This document shows positions 19,093 through 27,583 of a DNA stretch of 64,000 nt, piece after piece. The DNA lies in assembly GCF_025564085.1 (NCBI RefSeq), contig NZ_JAMGZJ010000075.1:1-64000 (forward strand), in the 5' to 3' direction. The notes beneath the pieces are model-generated. The model did no database searches. It was not told where the DNA came from and saw nothing but the letters and a program-made list of their open reading frames with translations. The position numbers were made by a program, and so were the translations under genes. Origin of the DNA: Silvania confinis. GTDB taxonomy: Bacteria; Pseudomonadota; Gammaproteobacteria; Enterobacterales; Enterobacteriaceae. How positions within the stretch are numbered: position 1 is the stretch's first letter; each line of letters opens with the position of its first letter.

Positions 19093-20371
19093 TGATAGGT
19101 CCACTTACGCTCTGGGTTATTTTATACAATGGAGTAAACATCCACATATAAAGTGGGCGCTCTTCAAGGAAAACAATAGCTTGTGCTTTTAATCCATTGG
19201 ATAATTCAAGTGCTTTTCCATTGTAATTAAAGGTTTTATGTTTAATTTTTACTATTGCTTTATAAAGAGCTAACTCTTGTTGATTAGGCCCTGTTGCAAC
19301 GTTAGTGTATTCAGCCATCTCCTGTCGAGAAGCGGGTACAGAGGAGATAGAAATAACTTCTCCAGGAAACTGGCCAAACTTGTCGGAAGGGAATGCGTCA
19401 TAGCGGATATTAACCGTATCGCCAGGTTTGATGTAAGGTATGCTGTTGTTAGGCAGCCAAAGTATCAGGAAATATTCAATGTTCCCTATGGGTTTTATTT
19501 GTGCAAGGCTGCTACCTTTATCAACCATTTGACCGACCGTTACGGCGACGGATTCAATCTTGCCTTCTGCAGTCGCTTTGATGACTGCATTGCCGTTCGC
19601 ATTCGATTCAACAGCTTGATTTTTAAAGTCATTTATTTGGTTTTTTTGACTCGACATCTGATTGTCAAAATCCGCAGCCTTAGTCACAACATCGCTTTTT
19701 AATTGTGTGAGTTGAGACTCAAGTTGCATTTTTTGGCTAATGAGGGACTGATAAGTACTTTGTTGCTGAAAATAAAGAGAGTGCTGATAATTATACTGAT
19801 CTTTTGTGATTAAACCTTGTTTAAGGTAGGTGTCATAACTAGACAGGTTGTCCTTCATTTTTTTTAGACCTGTTCCAGCATTAGCAAGCATGACCTTCGT
19901 TTCCTTTAGCGAACTGTCATATTGCTTAACTTGCGTATCGAGGGCTTCGAGAGTTTCTTTTTTATTAATTAATGTCTTACTGATGATCTCTTCAGCATTC
20001 GAGATTTTTTCCGATATAACGGCATTCATGGCATCGGTTACATTACCTGTAACAGTATTTCGGGAAACATCCAGCTCGTAGAGGGGAGTGCCTTTACTCA
20101 CAATATTGCCCGTTTCCACGTGTTTTTTGATCACAAAACCCTGTTGAGGCGCGTAAACGTTAATTGAATGGGGCAGCGTAATCACCTCTCCACGAACGTC
20201 AATACGCTGTGTGTAACTACAAAAAGTGAGCGTTGAAATAAGAATGAACAGGAATAATAACGATAATAAACTAATTAACCAAGCGGGCATCCCAGCCAAA
20301 AGCAGCGCCTTACCCTTCCAGTGGTTTTTCTTAAAGTCAATCGCTTCCTTGCGATAAAGTTGGTTCGCCAT
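19085..20371 (-). CDS. HlyD-family secretion adaptor (CvaA/MchE-like)
   Basis: A periplasmic membrane-fusion protein of 428 residues that would link the C39 exporter to an outer-membrane channel such as TolC, which is not encoded here. It has a short cytoplasmic N-terminus, one transmembrane helix (about residues 28-52, PAWLISLLSLLFLFILIS), a biotinyl/lipoyl-like half (NVYAPQQGFVIKKHVETGNIV), a long coiled coil (about 110-255) and the second half-motif (AEGKIESVAVTVGQMVDKGS). It lies downstream of the peptide precursor gene, separated by a hairpin, and overlaps the exporter gene. The ribosome site is weak. Confidence 0.92.
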   Translation of the reverse strand: MANQLYRKEAIDFKKNHWKGKALLLAGMPAWLISLLSLLFLFILISTLTFCSYTQRIDVRGEVITLPHSINVYAPQQGFVIKKHVETGNIVSKGTPLYELDVSRNTVTGNVTDAMNAVISEKISNAEEIISKTLINKKETLEALDTQVKQYDSSLKETKVMLANAGTGLKKMKDNLSSYDTYLKQGLITKDQYNYQHSLYFQQQSTYQSLISQKMQLESQLTQLKSDVVTKAADFDNQMSSQKNQINDFKNQAVESNANGNAVIKATAEGKIESVAVTVGQMVDKGSSLAQIKPIGNIEYFLILWLPNNSIPYIKPGDTVNIRYDAFPSDKFGQFPGEVISISSVPASRQEMAEYTNVATGPNQQELALYKAIVKIKHKTFNYNGKALELSNGLKAQAIVFLEERPLYMWMFTPLYKITQSVSGPINE

Positions 20372-20452
20372 GTATTTTCACTTATAGTTAATTAGAGAAT
20401 GTTCCTGCTAAGAATAATATGATACAGATTATAGAAGTATGATAAAAACAAT

Positions 20453-20486
20453 AAGAAAACATGCAGTTAAATTTGCATGTTTTCTT
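20453..20486 (-). terminator. Attenuating hairpin between peptide precursor and export genes
   Basis: AAGAAAACATGCA and its perfect complement form a 13-bp stem around an 8-nt loop, followed on the minus strand by ATTGTTTTTATC. It starts 23 nt after the precursor stop. A moderate T-run suggests partial termination, which would give more precursor than exporter transcript. Confidence 0.75.
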
Positions 20487-20509
20487 AAATAATATTGATG
20501 TGTTACTTT

Positions 20510-20884
20510 TTAAATTTTGTAGCCGCCGCCAGTGCCATTCATGACGCTATCGAGCATGGCTTGCATCTGGGTATTTGACCATTCGGCACCATTATAACCG
20601 CCAGCAATGGCTCCCCATACGGCACCCTGAATAGCACCCCAGATAGAACCAACGGCCATAGTGAGAACGCCGACGCCAAGCAGACCGCCACCTTTACTTC
20701 CTCCAGTAGTGCCTCCCTGCAGACCGAAAAGTGAAGAGAAAGAAATAGCACCCATTACACCACCTACAATCGTATCAGTTACTTCACCAACTAAACCCAT
20801 AAAACCAGAGAAATTGCCAGCCAGTATATCCTGGATGCCGGCACCGGAAACGTCATTCATTTCGATTAATGTTAATTCTTTCAT
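20510..20884 (-). CDS. Double-glycine-leader peptide precursor (microcin-like)
   Basis: A 124-residue precursor. The first 15 residues, MKELTLIEMNDVSGA, form a class II microcin/colicin V type leader; by analogy with microcin E492 cleavage is expected before Gly16, leaving about 109 residues. The mature part is strongly glycine- and alanine-rich, with GxxxG-like hydrophobic stretches (LLGVGVLTMAVGSIWGAIQG) and a GTGGGYKI end, and has no Cys. AGGA lies 7 nt before the ATG. It is the first gene of an operon with an HlyD adaptor and C39 exporter, which strongly supports export. An antibacterial role is likely from family logic but unproven; no separate immunity gene was recognised. A second peptide with the same leader lies near 54.5 kb. 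Confidence 0.85.
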   Translation of the reverse strand: MKELTLIEMNDVSGAGIQDILAGNFSGFMGLVGEVTDTIVGGVMGAISFSSLFGLQGGTTGGSKGGGLLGVGVLTMAVGSIWGAIQGAVWGAIAGGYNGAEWSNTQMQAMLDSVMNGTGGGYKI

Positions 20885-21211
20885 TGCAATTTTCCTATGT
20901 AAAAGAGATAAACTATGTTTTAAATTCTACTTAAACGATAAACGTTTGATTCTGACCAGAGGATAGAAGAGGCTCTATACTTCATCACCACCGAAACAAA
21001 TATCAAAATAAATTCGTTTAATTTAGATTTCGCTGAAATTATAAGAGGTAAATTTCTTTTTCCAATACAATTATAAAAGATTCATACTTGAATTGTTAAT
21101 TAATTGAGTCGTGCTTGATAGTTGGTGAAATGCTCTGAACTCTGGAGGTGCAGAGTTCAGAGTGAAATGAGTACTTAATGACAAATATAATTTATTCTTA
21201 AGTGCGCAGAA
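20885..21211 (-). promoter_or_regulatory. Upstream region of peptide-export operon
   Basis: An A+T-rich stretch of 327 nt without a gene, between the fimbrial adhesin stop and the peptide precursor start. CTCTGAACTCT and its complement (21133-21162) form a perfect 11-bp inverted repeat that may end fimbrial transcription, though no T-run follows. AAACGTTT (20940-20947) is a small palindrome close to the gene. I could not assign a confident -35/-10 pair. Confidence 0.45.
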
Positions 21212-22231
21212 CTATTCCTCTTGTAAGACAATTTCAAAAATGGCATGTACCTCTCCATGTTCTACAGGTGTTGCCAGTTTGTAGTAATCCGCAGTAAGAG
21301 ATATAACCTCTCGCGGACCAATACTGGCATACTTATAACTGCTATAATCGTAGAATTTAATTGCTGCAGTTCCCATTTTAATTATTACTCCGACGTTTTT
21401 TGCACCACCTGCAATAGCGCTAATACTGTTAAGTAAGACACCATTAACAGTCGGAGAGTTATCTGTTATAGGGTTGAACCAGTAGATATACGAGGATCCA
21501 ACTGATTCATCAGGACAAACAATACTAAGGATGATTTCGCGTTGACTGTCAGTTTTCATCCCCGATGCGCCATTTCTCAATACTTTAGCTTCAATTTTAG
21601 GTAGTAATACTGTGCTACCTGTCATAGGCGTGACATCACAAGATGTCTGCTTGAACGTGAATGGACCAAAAGCTAAATTAATCTGCAACAGTAAGTATTC
21701 ACTTTTCTGAATCTGATTTGCAGGTCCTGCCCGGAATGATACGGTTGCGTTATTTCCTGTTTCGTTGGTATCAATTTTATCTGCGGTTTTGATCAACCAG
21801 ACGGTTATCTGTTCAACATTGCCACTGCTCAACCCCTGTGCAGGTACACTTCCGAATACAGCAGTTACAGGACGTAAGTTCGTTCCGGTGATGGCATCTG
21901 AAATCTGAAATCCTATGCCTGATATACCCGTTTCATACACAATTCCAGCCTGTACACCTCTAACCCCAGGTGCTTCTACAAGCCCTGCGGAGCCAATGAT
22001 GGCGTAAACATCATTTGCGGAGCAGTTTGAAAATTTTTTCATGCTGGCAACGTTTCCGCCAACCTTTTTTACTGCAAGGACGGTTCCTGTCGGCAGGCTG
22101 TCGTCTGAAAGAATTTTAACATTTTTGAAGTTAAAGTTTATTTTTTGATCAGTGCCGGTGTAGCTACATGCTGCTATTGCAGACTGATAGCAAAAAAATA
22201 ATAAGCCAATTAAGAGAACGATTTTTTTCAT
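21212..22231 (-). CDS. Fimbrial tip adhesin
   Basis: A secreted protein of 339 residues, the distal gene of a four-gene chaperone-usher operon. A 20-residue signal peptide ends QSAIA. The N-terminal half (about 21-180) would be the receptor-binding lectin domain. The C-terminal half from about 190 looks like a pilin domain, with Cys residues in QTSCDVTP and SIVCPDES and the terminal GEVHAIFEIVLQEE strand used for chaperone and subunit binding. Length and position fit FimH-type two-domain adhesins. The receptor cannot be inferred. No minor pilin genes lie between usher and adhesin. Confidence 0.82.
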   Translation of the reverse strand: MKKIVLLIGLLFFCYQSAIAACSYTGTDQKINFNFKNVKILSDDSLPTGTVLAVKKVGGNVASMKKFSNCSANDVYAIIGSAGLVEAPGVRGVQAGIVYETGISGIGFQISDAITGTNLRPVTAVFGSVPAQGLSSGNVEQITVWLIKTADKIDTNETGNNATVSFRAGPANQIQKSEYLLLQINLAFGPFTFKQTSCDVTPMTGSTVLLPKIEAKVLRNGASGMKTDSQREIILSIVCPDESVGSSYIYWFNPITDNSPTVNGVLLNSISAIAGGAKNVGVIIKMGTAAIKFYDYSSYKYASIGPREVISLTADYYKLATPVEHGEVHAIFEIVLQEE

Positions 22232-22246
22232 GCTGTTCCACTGTCC

Positions 22247-24790
22247 TTAGTTGCGACAAACTGCTGTCGTTTGAGCAATATTTCCGCCTATAGCTTCCAG
22301 CTTATAGGTTGCTTTACAGGATTGATTTGCACTTGCTCCCCACCGGGCGTAAACCTCTCCTGAGTCTTTGAGCCCTGACATATAAACCATGCCATTATCG
22401 GCAACAATGCTTGCCTGTGCGGTTGGCTGTGCGGTTGATGTGACCGTGGCACCATATGGTACATAGCTTCCAGAAGCCAACTTCATTATCAAGAAAGCGC
22501 GATGGCCAATGTTACCTTCAAAGTTAGCACGCGTAACCGCCCCGCGAGTTGGAACGACTTTTAAAGTCGCATTTGGCAACTCCATATTGTCTGCAAGCGT
22601 CGTGCTGTCCAGGGTAATACTTGTTCTACGATAAGGGCTCATATAAGGAACAATAGCGTAGCCACGGTAATCGGTTTCGATTGTCGGATCCGTTTCAAGC
22701 CGGACGTTGCTCAACCCAGGTGCTTTAACCAATGCGGCAGTATCAGACATTTCCTGACCTAAGGTCACGCCATCGGCATGCACTAAAATCCCACCACTTG
22801 CACCATAGCTTAAGAATTGACTATTTTTGCTGTAGCTATAACTGCCATTAACAGAACCAAGAGAACCGCGATAGTTTGTATAGACACCACCATCAGTACT
22901 GTCTCTATTGCTATAACCTTGCTGCACGCTCCAGTCCAGACTGTTGTTTTCAAGGGCGACACCACCCACAGAGACATATTGATCTGTTGAACCCGGATTG
23001 CTGTTGTTTAACTGATATGTGACATATGAGTTTGGTAGCCATTCACCAATAGGAATAGAAATATTGAGCGAGAAGAGATGATCATCTTCTTTAGCGCGAT
23101 CAGAATTATTATTTTTCCAGGTATAACGACTGTAGCTGTACCCCAGGTTGTAGTTAATTCTGTTCCAGCCACCATTATACCCAACGCTAAGCGACTTGTT
23201 ACGACGCTTGTTATCCCAGTAATCCTCAAACAGACCTGTTATCGACAGATTTCCCAGCCCTTCTCCTAGATTTTGGTTAAGAGTGAGGTTTGTTCTATTA
23301 CGTACAGAACGAGGTGCGTTTATTCCCGAAGAATTATCATATGTATTAAGCACTTCGGAAAGTGTTCTAAATCCTTCTGTCGAATAGCGATAACCTGCTA
23401 CCGTAATGTTTGTGCCCGTTTCCAGAATGTTTTTACCGTAGCGCAGGCGCCAGGATTGACCTGATGTTTTATCCTCATCCTTCATTTTGGACCATGCTTG
23501 GGTAAGATCAGCTGAGAGCGCGCCGAGCCGGCCAAGGTTATGGCCTATACCAAAAGCAAGTGCTTGATATTTCGATGCAGCCTGGATTCCTGAATACAGT
23601 GTAGTGTTGCTGAATGCCCCATGGCTGATGGTCGCCTGAGTGAAAGGAGTCTCGTCTGTGCTTTTATCATAAGGACGATACTTACCAGTTGTAATCTCAT
23701 ATTCAGTCTGACCTTCACGCAGCATCAAGGGCAGTGAAGCGAAGGGTACGATAAAGTTTTGCTGTGTACCGTCGGCCTCTTCAACCGTAACGTACAGGTC
23801 ACCATTGCCCCCGGTCGCATACATATCGGTGATTTCGAAGGCACCTGGCGCGACAAATGCCTGGTAAATTTGGTAACCATTTTGTTTGACTACCACGCGG
23901 GCATTCGTTTTCGCGATACCACGGACGATAGGCGCATAGCCACGAAGGCTGTCTGGCAGCATGTCAATATCTGTAGCAAGTTGTATACCAGTAAAAGGTA
24001 CGCTATCAAAAATGCTGGACAGAGATGAGCTTTCACCCACTACTAACGTGCTTTTTAAAGGAATAATATTGCGTTGCGCATACAGGTATACTGAGTCCCA
24101 TTTGCCTTCATCGCCGTTCGCTTTACTCCAGCTTCCTAGATTACGTAAACGCCACGCACCTATATTCAGGCCTGACTGGAGATTAAGACTATAGTTTTCG
24201 CTCTCGGTTTGAAAATCTTTACTGGCACTAAACTGATAATTAGCAAGTAAGGCATTGATACCGTCATCAAAATCCTCTACAGGAATATAACCTTGGACAA
24301 CCGTGCTCAAAGCCGCCTGAGGAATAGACACGAAAAGTTGTTGAGTATTAAAGTTGAAATCAGTTTTAAAATCAGAAATAATGTTTGTATTAGTACAACC
24401 TGTGCTATCTTCTTTTAACTCAGGAAAAGCTTCAATACGTAATCCATAACTTTTGAGCTTTTGCAGGCTGAAACAGGGTACCAGTGTTTTTTTATCATGG
24501 TCCTTATTTCCCTCAATAAAACGAATAGTTGCTGTTTCCTGATAATCATTATTTAACAAAATTTCTACACGATACTCACCGGGAGATTGGGCATCCTTAG
24601 TTGAAAATATTGATAAGTCAGGTAATGATGTCGCTTCATTTTGACCAACAGAACTTATGAACGCAGGGTCAAAAAAATCACGCGCCAATGCTTCATTGCA
24701 GATACCGACGATGATAGCAGGCATAAGTACGGCAAACTTTGGGGAAATCACTGTACGAATACATTCCCATTTTTTGAACATTGCAGGCAT
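22247..24790 (-). CDS. Fimbrial outer-membrane usher (FimD/PapC family)
   Basis: An 847-residue usher, the usual length, that threads pilin subunits through the outer membrane. A long signal peptide ends near NEALA, then come the N-terminal chaperone-binding domain (DFFDPAFIS...GEYRVEILLNN), the 24-strand barrel containing the plug, and C-terminal domains with the conserved Cys pair in QSCKATYKL and TTAVCRN. I kept the ATG preceded by AGGG at 7 nt; a second ATG three codons on lacks a ribosome site. It lies between chaperone and adhesin genes in one operon. Confidence 0.95.
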   Translation of the reverse strand: MPAMFKKWECIRTVISPKFAVLMPAIIVGICNEALARDFFDPAFISSVGQNEATSLPDLSIFSTKDAQSPGEYRVEILLNNDYQETATIRFIEGNKDHDKKTLVPCFSLQKLKSYGLRIEAFPELKEDSTGCTNTNIISDFKTDFNFNTQQLFVSIPQAALSTVVQGYIPVEDFDDGINALLANYQFSASKDFQTESENYSLNLQSGLNIGAWRLRNLGSWSKANGDEGKWDSVYLYAQRNIIPLKSTLVVGESSSLSSIFDSVPFTGIQLATDIDMLPDSLRGYAPIVRGIAKTNARVVVKQNGYQIYQAFVAPGAFEITDMYATGGNGDLYVTVEEADGTQQNFIVPFASLPLMLREGQTEYEITTGKYRPYDKSTDETPFTQATISHGAFSNTTLYSGIQAASKYQALAFGIGHNLGRLGALSADLTQAWSKMKDEDKTSGQSWRLRYGKNILETGTNITVAGYRYSTEGFRTLSEVLNTYDNSSGINAPRSVRNRTNLTLNQNLGEGLGNLSITGLFEDYWDNKRRNKSLSVGYNGGWNRINYNLGYSYSRYTWKNNNSDRAKEDDHLFSLNISIPIGEWLPNSYVTYQLNNSNPGSTDQYVSVGGVALENNSLDWSVQQGYSNRDSTDGGVYTNYRGSLGSVNGSYSYSKNSQFLSYGASGGILVHADGVTLGQEMSDTAALVKAPGLSNVRLETDPTIETDYRGYAIVPYMSPYRRTSITLDSTTLADNMELPNATLKVVPTRGAVTRANFEGNIGHRAFLIMKLASGSYVPYGATVTSTAQPTAQASIVADNGMVYMSGLKDSGEVYARWGASANQSCKATYKLEAIGGNIAQTTAVCRN

Positions 24791-24823
24791 ATATTTACCC
24801 TGGTCGGTCTAAATACTAAACCA

Positions 24824-25516
24824 TCAAAGAGATGACGTGTGAGGAGAACCCGATCCACCATGCTCAGTGGCGATTTTCCAGGTAATCTGTTTTCCATCAG
24901 TACCTGCAGGAAGACTAATCTCCTTCGTTGAGAACGCTTCAATATGTGCAACGTTTTCTTTTATCTCTTTCCCATTGATAACCACAGATTTAAAATAGAT
25001 AAAAAAAGGAGTTGGGTTTTTAACTGTTAGTTTATTATTTGTTTTGCGCCATTCCATTTTTTTAGCTTCATCATTCATTTTAAAATTCTGTATCGCCTTT
25101 GGTCGATAGATAAGGCGCATTCTGTGGCGCACTGCAAGCTGCAGTTTGTTCTCACCTTCAACGCTACTGTCGGTGGGAGGAATAGACATTATATTTAGGT
25201 AATAAATGCTATCTCTATCTGTTGGTGCACTACTAATATGTGCATTAGGGAAAATACGCACCGTATTCTTTTGTTTTGCTTCGAGTCGATAAAGTGGTGG
25301 CGTTACCATAAAGTAAGAGTTGCTACCTCCCTCGGGTGCCTCTACCCATGATTTCATCAAAAATGGACCGTCATCCTTATTTTCCATTTGTGCGCTAATT
25401 TCACGTGAACCCTCGTTAAAAACATAGCGAGTGGCATCGATAACAACACCACTGTTAGCGATACCGCTGATTGAGAGGGTTAGCAGGGAAACCCACCGAC
25501 ATATCGACTTACGCAT
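24824..25516 (-). CDS. Periplasmic fimbrial chaperone (FimC/PapD family)
   Basis: A 230-residue PapD-like chaperone that caps pilin subunits by donor-strand complementation. A signal peptide ends near ISGIANS, followed by VVIDATRYVFNEGSREIS, the LYRLEAKQKNTVRIF strand region, and RMRLIYRPKAI, which contains the conserved subunit-anchoring basic residue. AAGGA lies 7 nt before the ATG. It is the second gene of the fimbrial operon, behind a hairpin that follows the pilin gene. Confidence 0.95.
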   Translation of the reverse strand: MRKSICRWVSLLTLSISGIANSGVVIDATRYVFNEGSREISAQMENKDDGPFLMKSWVEAPEGGSNSYFMVTPPLYRLEAKQKNTVRIFPNAHISSAPTDRDSIYYLNIMSIPPTDSSVEGENKLQLAVRHRMRLIYRPKAIQNFKMNDEAKKMEWRKTNNKLTVKNPTPFFIYFKSVVINGKEIKENVAHIEAFSTKEISLPAGTDGKQITWKIATEHGGSGSPHTSSL

Positions 25517-25540
25517 AATTCAATCCTTGAATATAATGAA

Positions 25541-25567
25541 ACGGAGCCTGCTTAACGCAGGCTCCGT
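25541..25567 (-). terminator. Attenuator between major pilin and chaperone
   Basis: A perfect 11-bp stem (ACGGAGCCTGC with its complement) closes on five bases right after the pilin stop. No strong T-run follows (TTCATTATATT). Such hairpins after the first gene of fimbrial operons commonly stabilise pilin mRNA or reduce downstream expression. Confidence 0.75.
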
Positions 25568-25573
25568 AAAATA

Positions 25574-26137
25574 TTAGTAAGTGATAGTAAAGGTTGCGAC
25601 GCCTTTAACATCACCTGCAGTTACGGTTTCTGCAGTTTTAACATATGCTGCTTTATAGGTCAGTAATGCAGGTGCACCAGTGTAAGCAACGGTTTTAACA
25701 GTAGAACCGTCAAACTTAACGCGGGTAGAATCGCTGTTAATCAGTGCGATACCAGTGTTGCCTGCAGGATTAGCAGCCTGGTTGCTCAGCACATCAGCCA
25801 TACCAGAAACGTAATCACCGCTCACATTCACATTCAGGTTACCAGTGAAATCCTTACCATCTTTTTTACAGTCGGCTACTTTATAAGTCACATCTTTTGC
25901 AGATGCAGTAGATGGGGTATTAATAGCCATCGTGTTTAACACTGATGCTTTAATATCATCCAGAACAACAGTGCCACCAGTGATAGCGCCGAATGGAGTA
26001 ACGTTACAAGATTCATCGCTATCAGATACAGTACCGTGAATGACCAGTTGTGCGGTGTTGCTAGCGAAAGCCTGAGCACTCAGTACAGCTGTTGCAGCCA
26101 CCAGAACAGCGATAATATTTTTTTTCATTTTCTTCAT
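25574..26137 (-). CDS. Major fimbrial subunit (type 1-like pilin)
   Basis: A secreted pilin of 187 residues. The signal peptide ends SAQAFA. The mature chain has the classical pilin disulfide pair (DESCNVTP and KVADCKKDG), an N-terminal donor strand (NTAQLVIHGTVSD) and the C-terminal penultimate aromatic end ATFTITY. Two ATGs three codons apart are possible; the upstream one is listed, but GATGAAG precedes the second. It is the first gene of the four-gene operon and should be the most abundant product. Confidence 0.92.
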   Translation of the reverse strand: MKKMKKNIIAVLVAATAVLSAQAFASNTAQLVIHGTVSDSDESCNVTPFGAITGGTVVLDDIKASVLNTMAINTPSTASAKDVTYKVADCKKDGKDFTGNLNVNVSGDYVSGMADVLSNQAANPAGNTGIALINSDSTRVKFDGSTVKTVAYTGAPALLTYKAAYVKTAETVTAGDVKGVATFTITY

Positions 26138-26943
26138 CCATATTAAAAGTAATAACTATTCCTATAGTGAATTGAGTGCATACAAAATCTTATGCGGCTC
26201 TATTCTTTTACCTCTTTACAATTTTTATTGCACGACGACAACGGTTTTGGTGTCGCTGATTTACCACGCAATAAATAGATAATGCTGTCGTAATGAGGCG
26301 TGAGGTAATCTATTGGCTTTTAGCATTTTGTGCATGTGAATTTTGTTGAATTTAATATCACTGTATTTTTGGGAGGTGTTTGATAGTGTTTTTTGTTGTG
26401 CAAAGCTTCTTTTTAGATGTTTGGTGAATGCGTTTTACGGAAATTATTTATTTTGTTTATGCGTTTAAGTGATCAATGCGTTGCATTTTAATTGTTTGTC
26501 CGTCGGATGGTTTGCGGTTGTTATGCATAAGGTTTTCGCTATTTTATCATTGTGGCTGAATTTTGAATGATGATTGGCGTAAAAAACCGCTAATCAAATT
26601 ATCCATTTCTAATGCTGGGGAACCTGAAGGATTTACATGTTTCACTTATTTGTTCAGTTTAACCGTGAGTTCAATGCTCTTTAACCTGCCAGGATGTTTT
26701 AAGTATGAATTTATTATAAATTAAGATTTAATTGAAGTGTTTATGTTATCCTGATTCAGTTTTTGAACATCATCAAGGTGCTTCCTTATATATCTTGTCC
26801 TATGCTAAGATTCACAATGATATCAATTACTATATCTTATGAAGCGCTGTTTCATGCGTGATTTAGATAAATTGATGTGCTATGCAACTCGGGATAAGTT
26901 GCTATGTATAATCCTTTGAACGTACAGGGAAGGCCTTCAAACT
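26138..26943. promoter_or_regulatory. 806-nt A+T-rich divergent regulatory region
   Basis: No gene was found between the leftward pilin gene and the rightward ToxR-like regulator. The DNA is markedly A+T-rich with many short T-runs. It holds the promoters of both units, although I could not fix them. ATAGAT at 26275 and its inverted copy near 26308 flank one another, and CACGC/GCGTG pairs lie close by. No fim-switch-like inverted repeats bound a promoter segment, and no recombinase gene is nearby, so phase variation by inversion is not supported. Confidence 0.5.
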
Positions 26944-27504
26944 ATGGTATTTAATTTATTTATAATTAACGATGAAGTTATTTTTGATGCGAATTCTTAT
27001 GAGCTTAAATCGCTCAAGAATGTTGGGGAGGTCATTATCCTTAATGTTCCAACCTCCCGTTGTTTACACCTTCTAATTGAAAAAAAAGACGAAGTTGTTT
27101 CACGGGATAACTTTATGGAGCAAGTCTGGCAGGCTAAAGGCGTAGTTGTATCTCAAAATACGTTCTATCAAAATATTTCTTTGTTAAGAAAATCGTTAAA
27201 AAATATAGGGTTAACAGAAGATATCATTGTGACGGTTCGTCGAAAGGGTTTTATTCTGGCGGCTGATACACGCATTCAACCGCTAGAAAATGAAAAGGTC
27301 ACACTGCGCGACGATTCTTTATGTCATGGGGTTGCCGTGACTTCACAGCTTATAGTAACAGACTCTCCCCACGCCAGTTCCTCTGAAACAGCCAAGACGC
27401 CTTTAGGTAATCAAACAAAGTTACCAAAATGGCTGATACTGCTTCTCATTATTTTCACTGTTCTTGAGATTACATCATTCATTATCAATTGGTTAGGCGG
27501 GTAA
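26944..27504 (+). CDS. Membrane-anchored winged-helix regulator (ToxR/CadC-like)
   Basis: A 186-residue protein with an N-terminal OmpR/PhoB-type winged helix (about residues 10-105) including LLIEKKDEVVSRDNFMEQVW, a recognition-helix region QNTFYQNISLLRKSLKN and the wing VTVRRKGFIL. A Ser/Thr-rich linker follows, then one transmembrane helix (about 162-183) with almost no periplasmic tail. This layout is that of CadC/ToxR-type one-component regulators lacking a sensor domain. It is divergent from the fimbrial operon and is the obvious candidate to control it, possibly with the peptide operon. The ligand is unknown, and with so short a tail a partner protein may do the sensing. Confidence 0.85.
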   Translation: MVFNLFIINDEVIFDANSYELKSLKNVGEVIILNVPTSRCLHLLIEKKDEVVSRDNFMEQVWQAKGVVVSQNTFYQNISLLRKSLKNIGLTEDIIVTVRRKGFILAADTRIQPLENEKVTLRDDSLCHGVAVTSQLIVTDSPHASSSETAKTPLGNQTKLPKWLILLLIIFTVLEITSFIINWLGG

Positions 27505-27549
27505 GGTTTACATTTCTCGTGCTGGAATATCTTGAGGACTAAGGCGTGG

Positions 27550-27582
27550 CTTGCCTGGCTCTGCTGAAAGCAGGCAAGTTTG
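27550..27582 (+). terminator. Terminator after ToxR-like regulator gene
   Basis: CTTGCCTG pairs with CAGGCAAG around a loop that itself can form CTGC/GCAG, followed by TTTGTTT. It lies between two convergent genes and ends at the epmB stop. Confidence 0.7.
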
Positions 27583-27583
27583 T

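Noticed and set aside
24781..24790. Alternative usher start at the second ATG
   Set aside because: Only the first ATG has a ribosome site (AGGG at 7 nt).
26138..26943. Phase-variable invertible promoter (fim switch)
   Set aside because: No pair of inverted repeats bounds a plausible promoter segment and no FimB/FimE-type recombinase gene is nearby.
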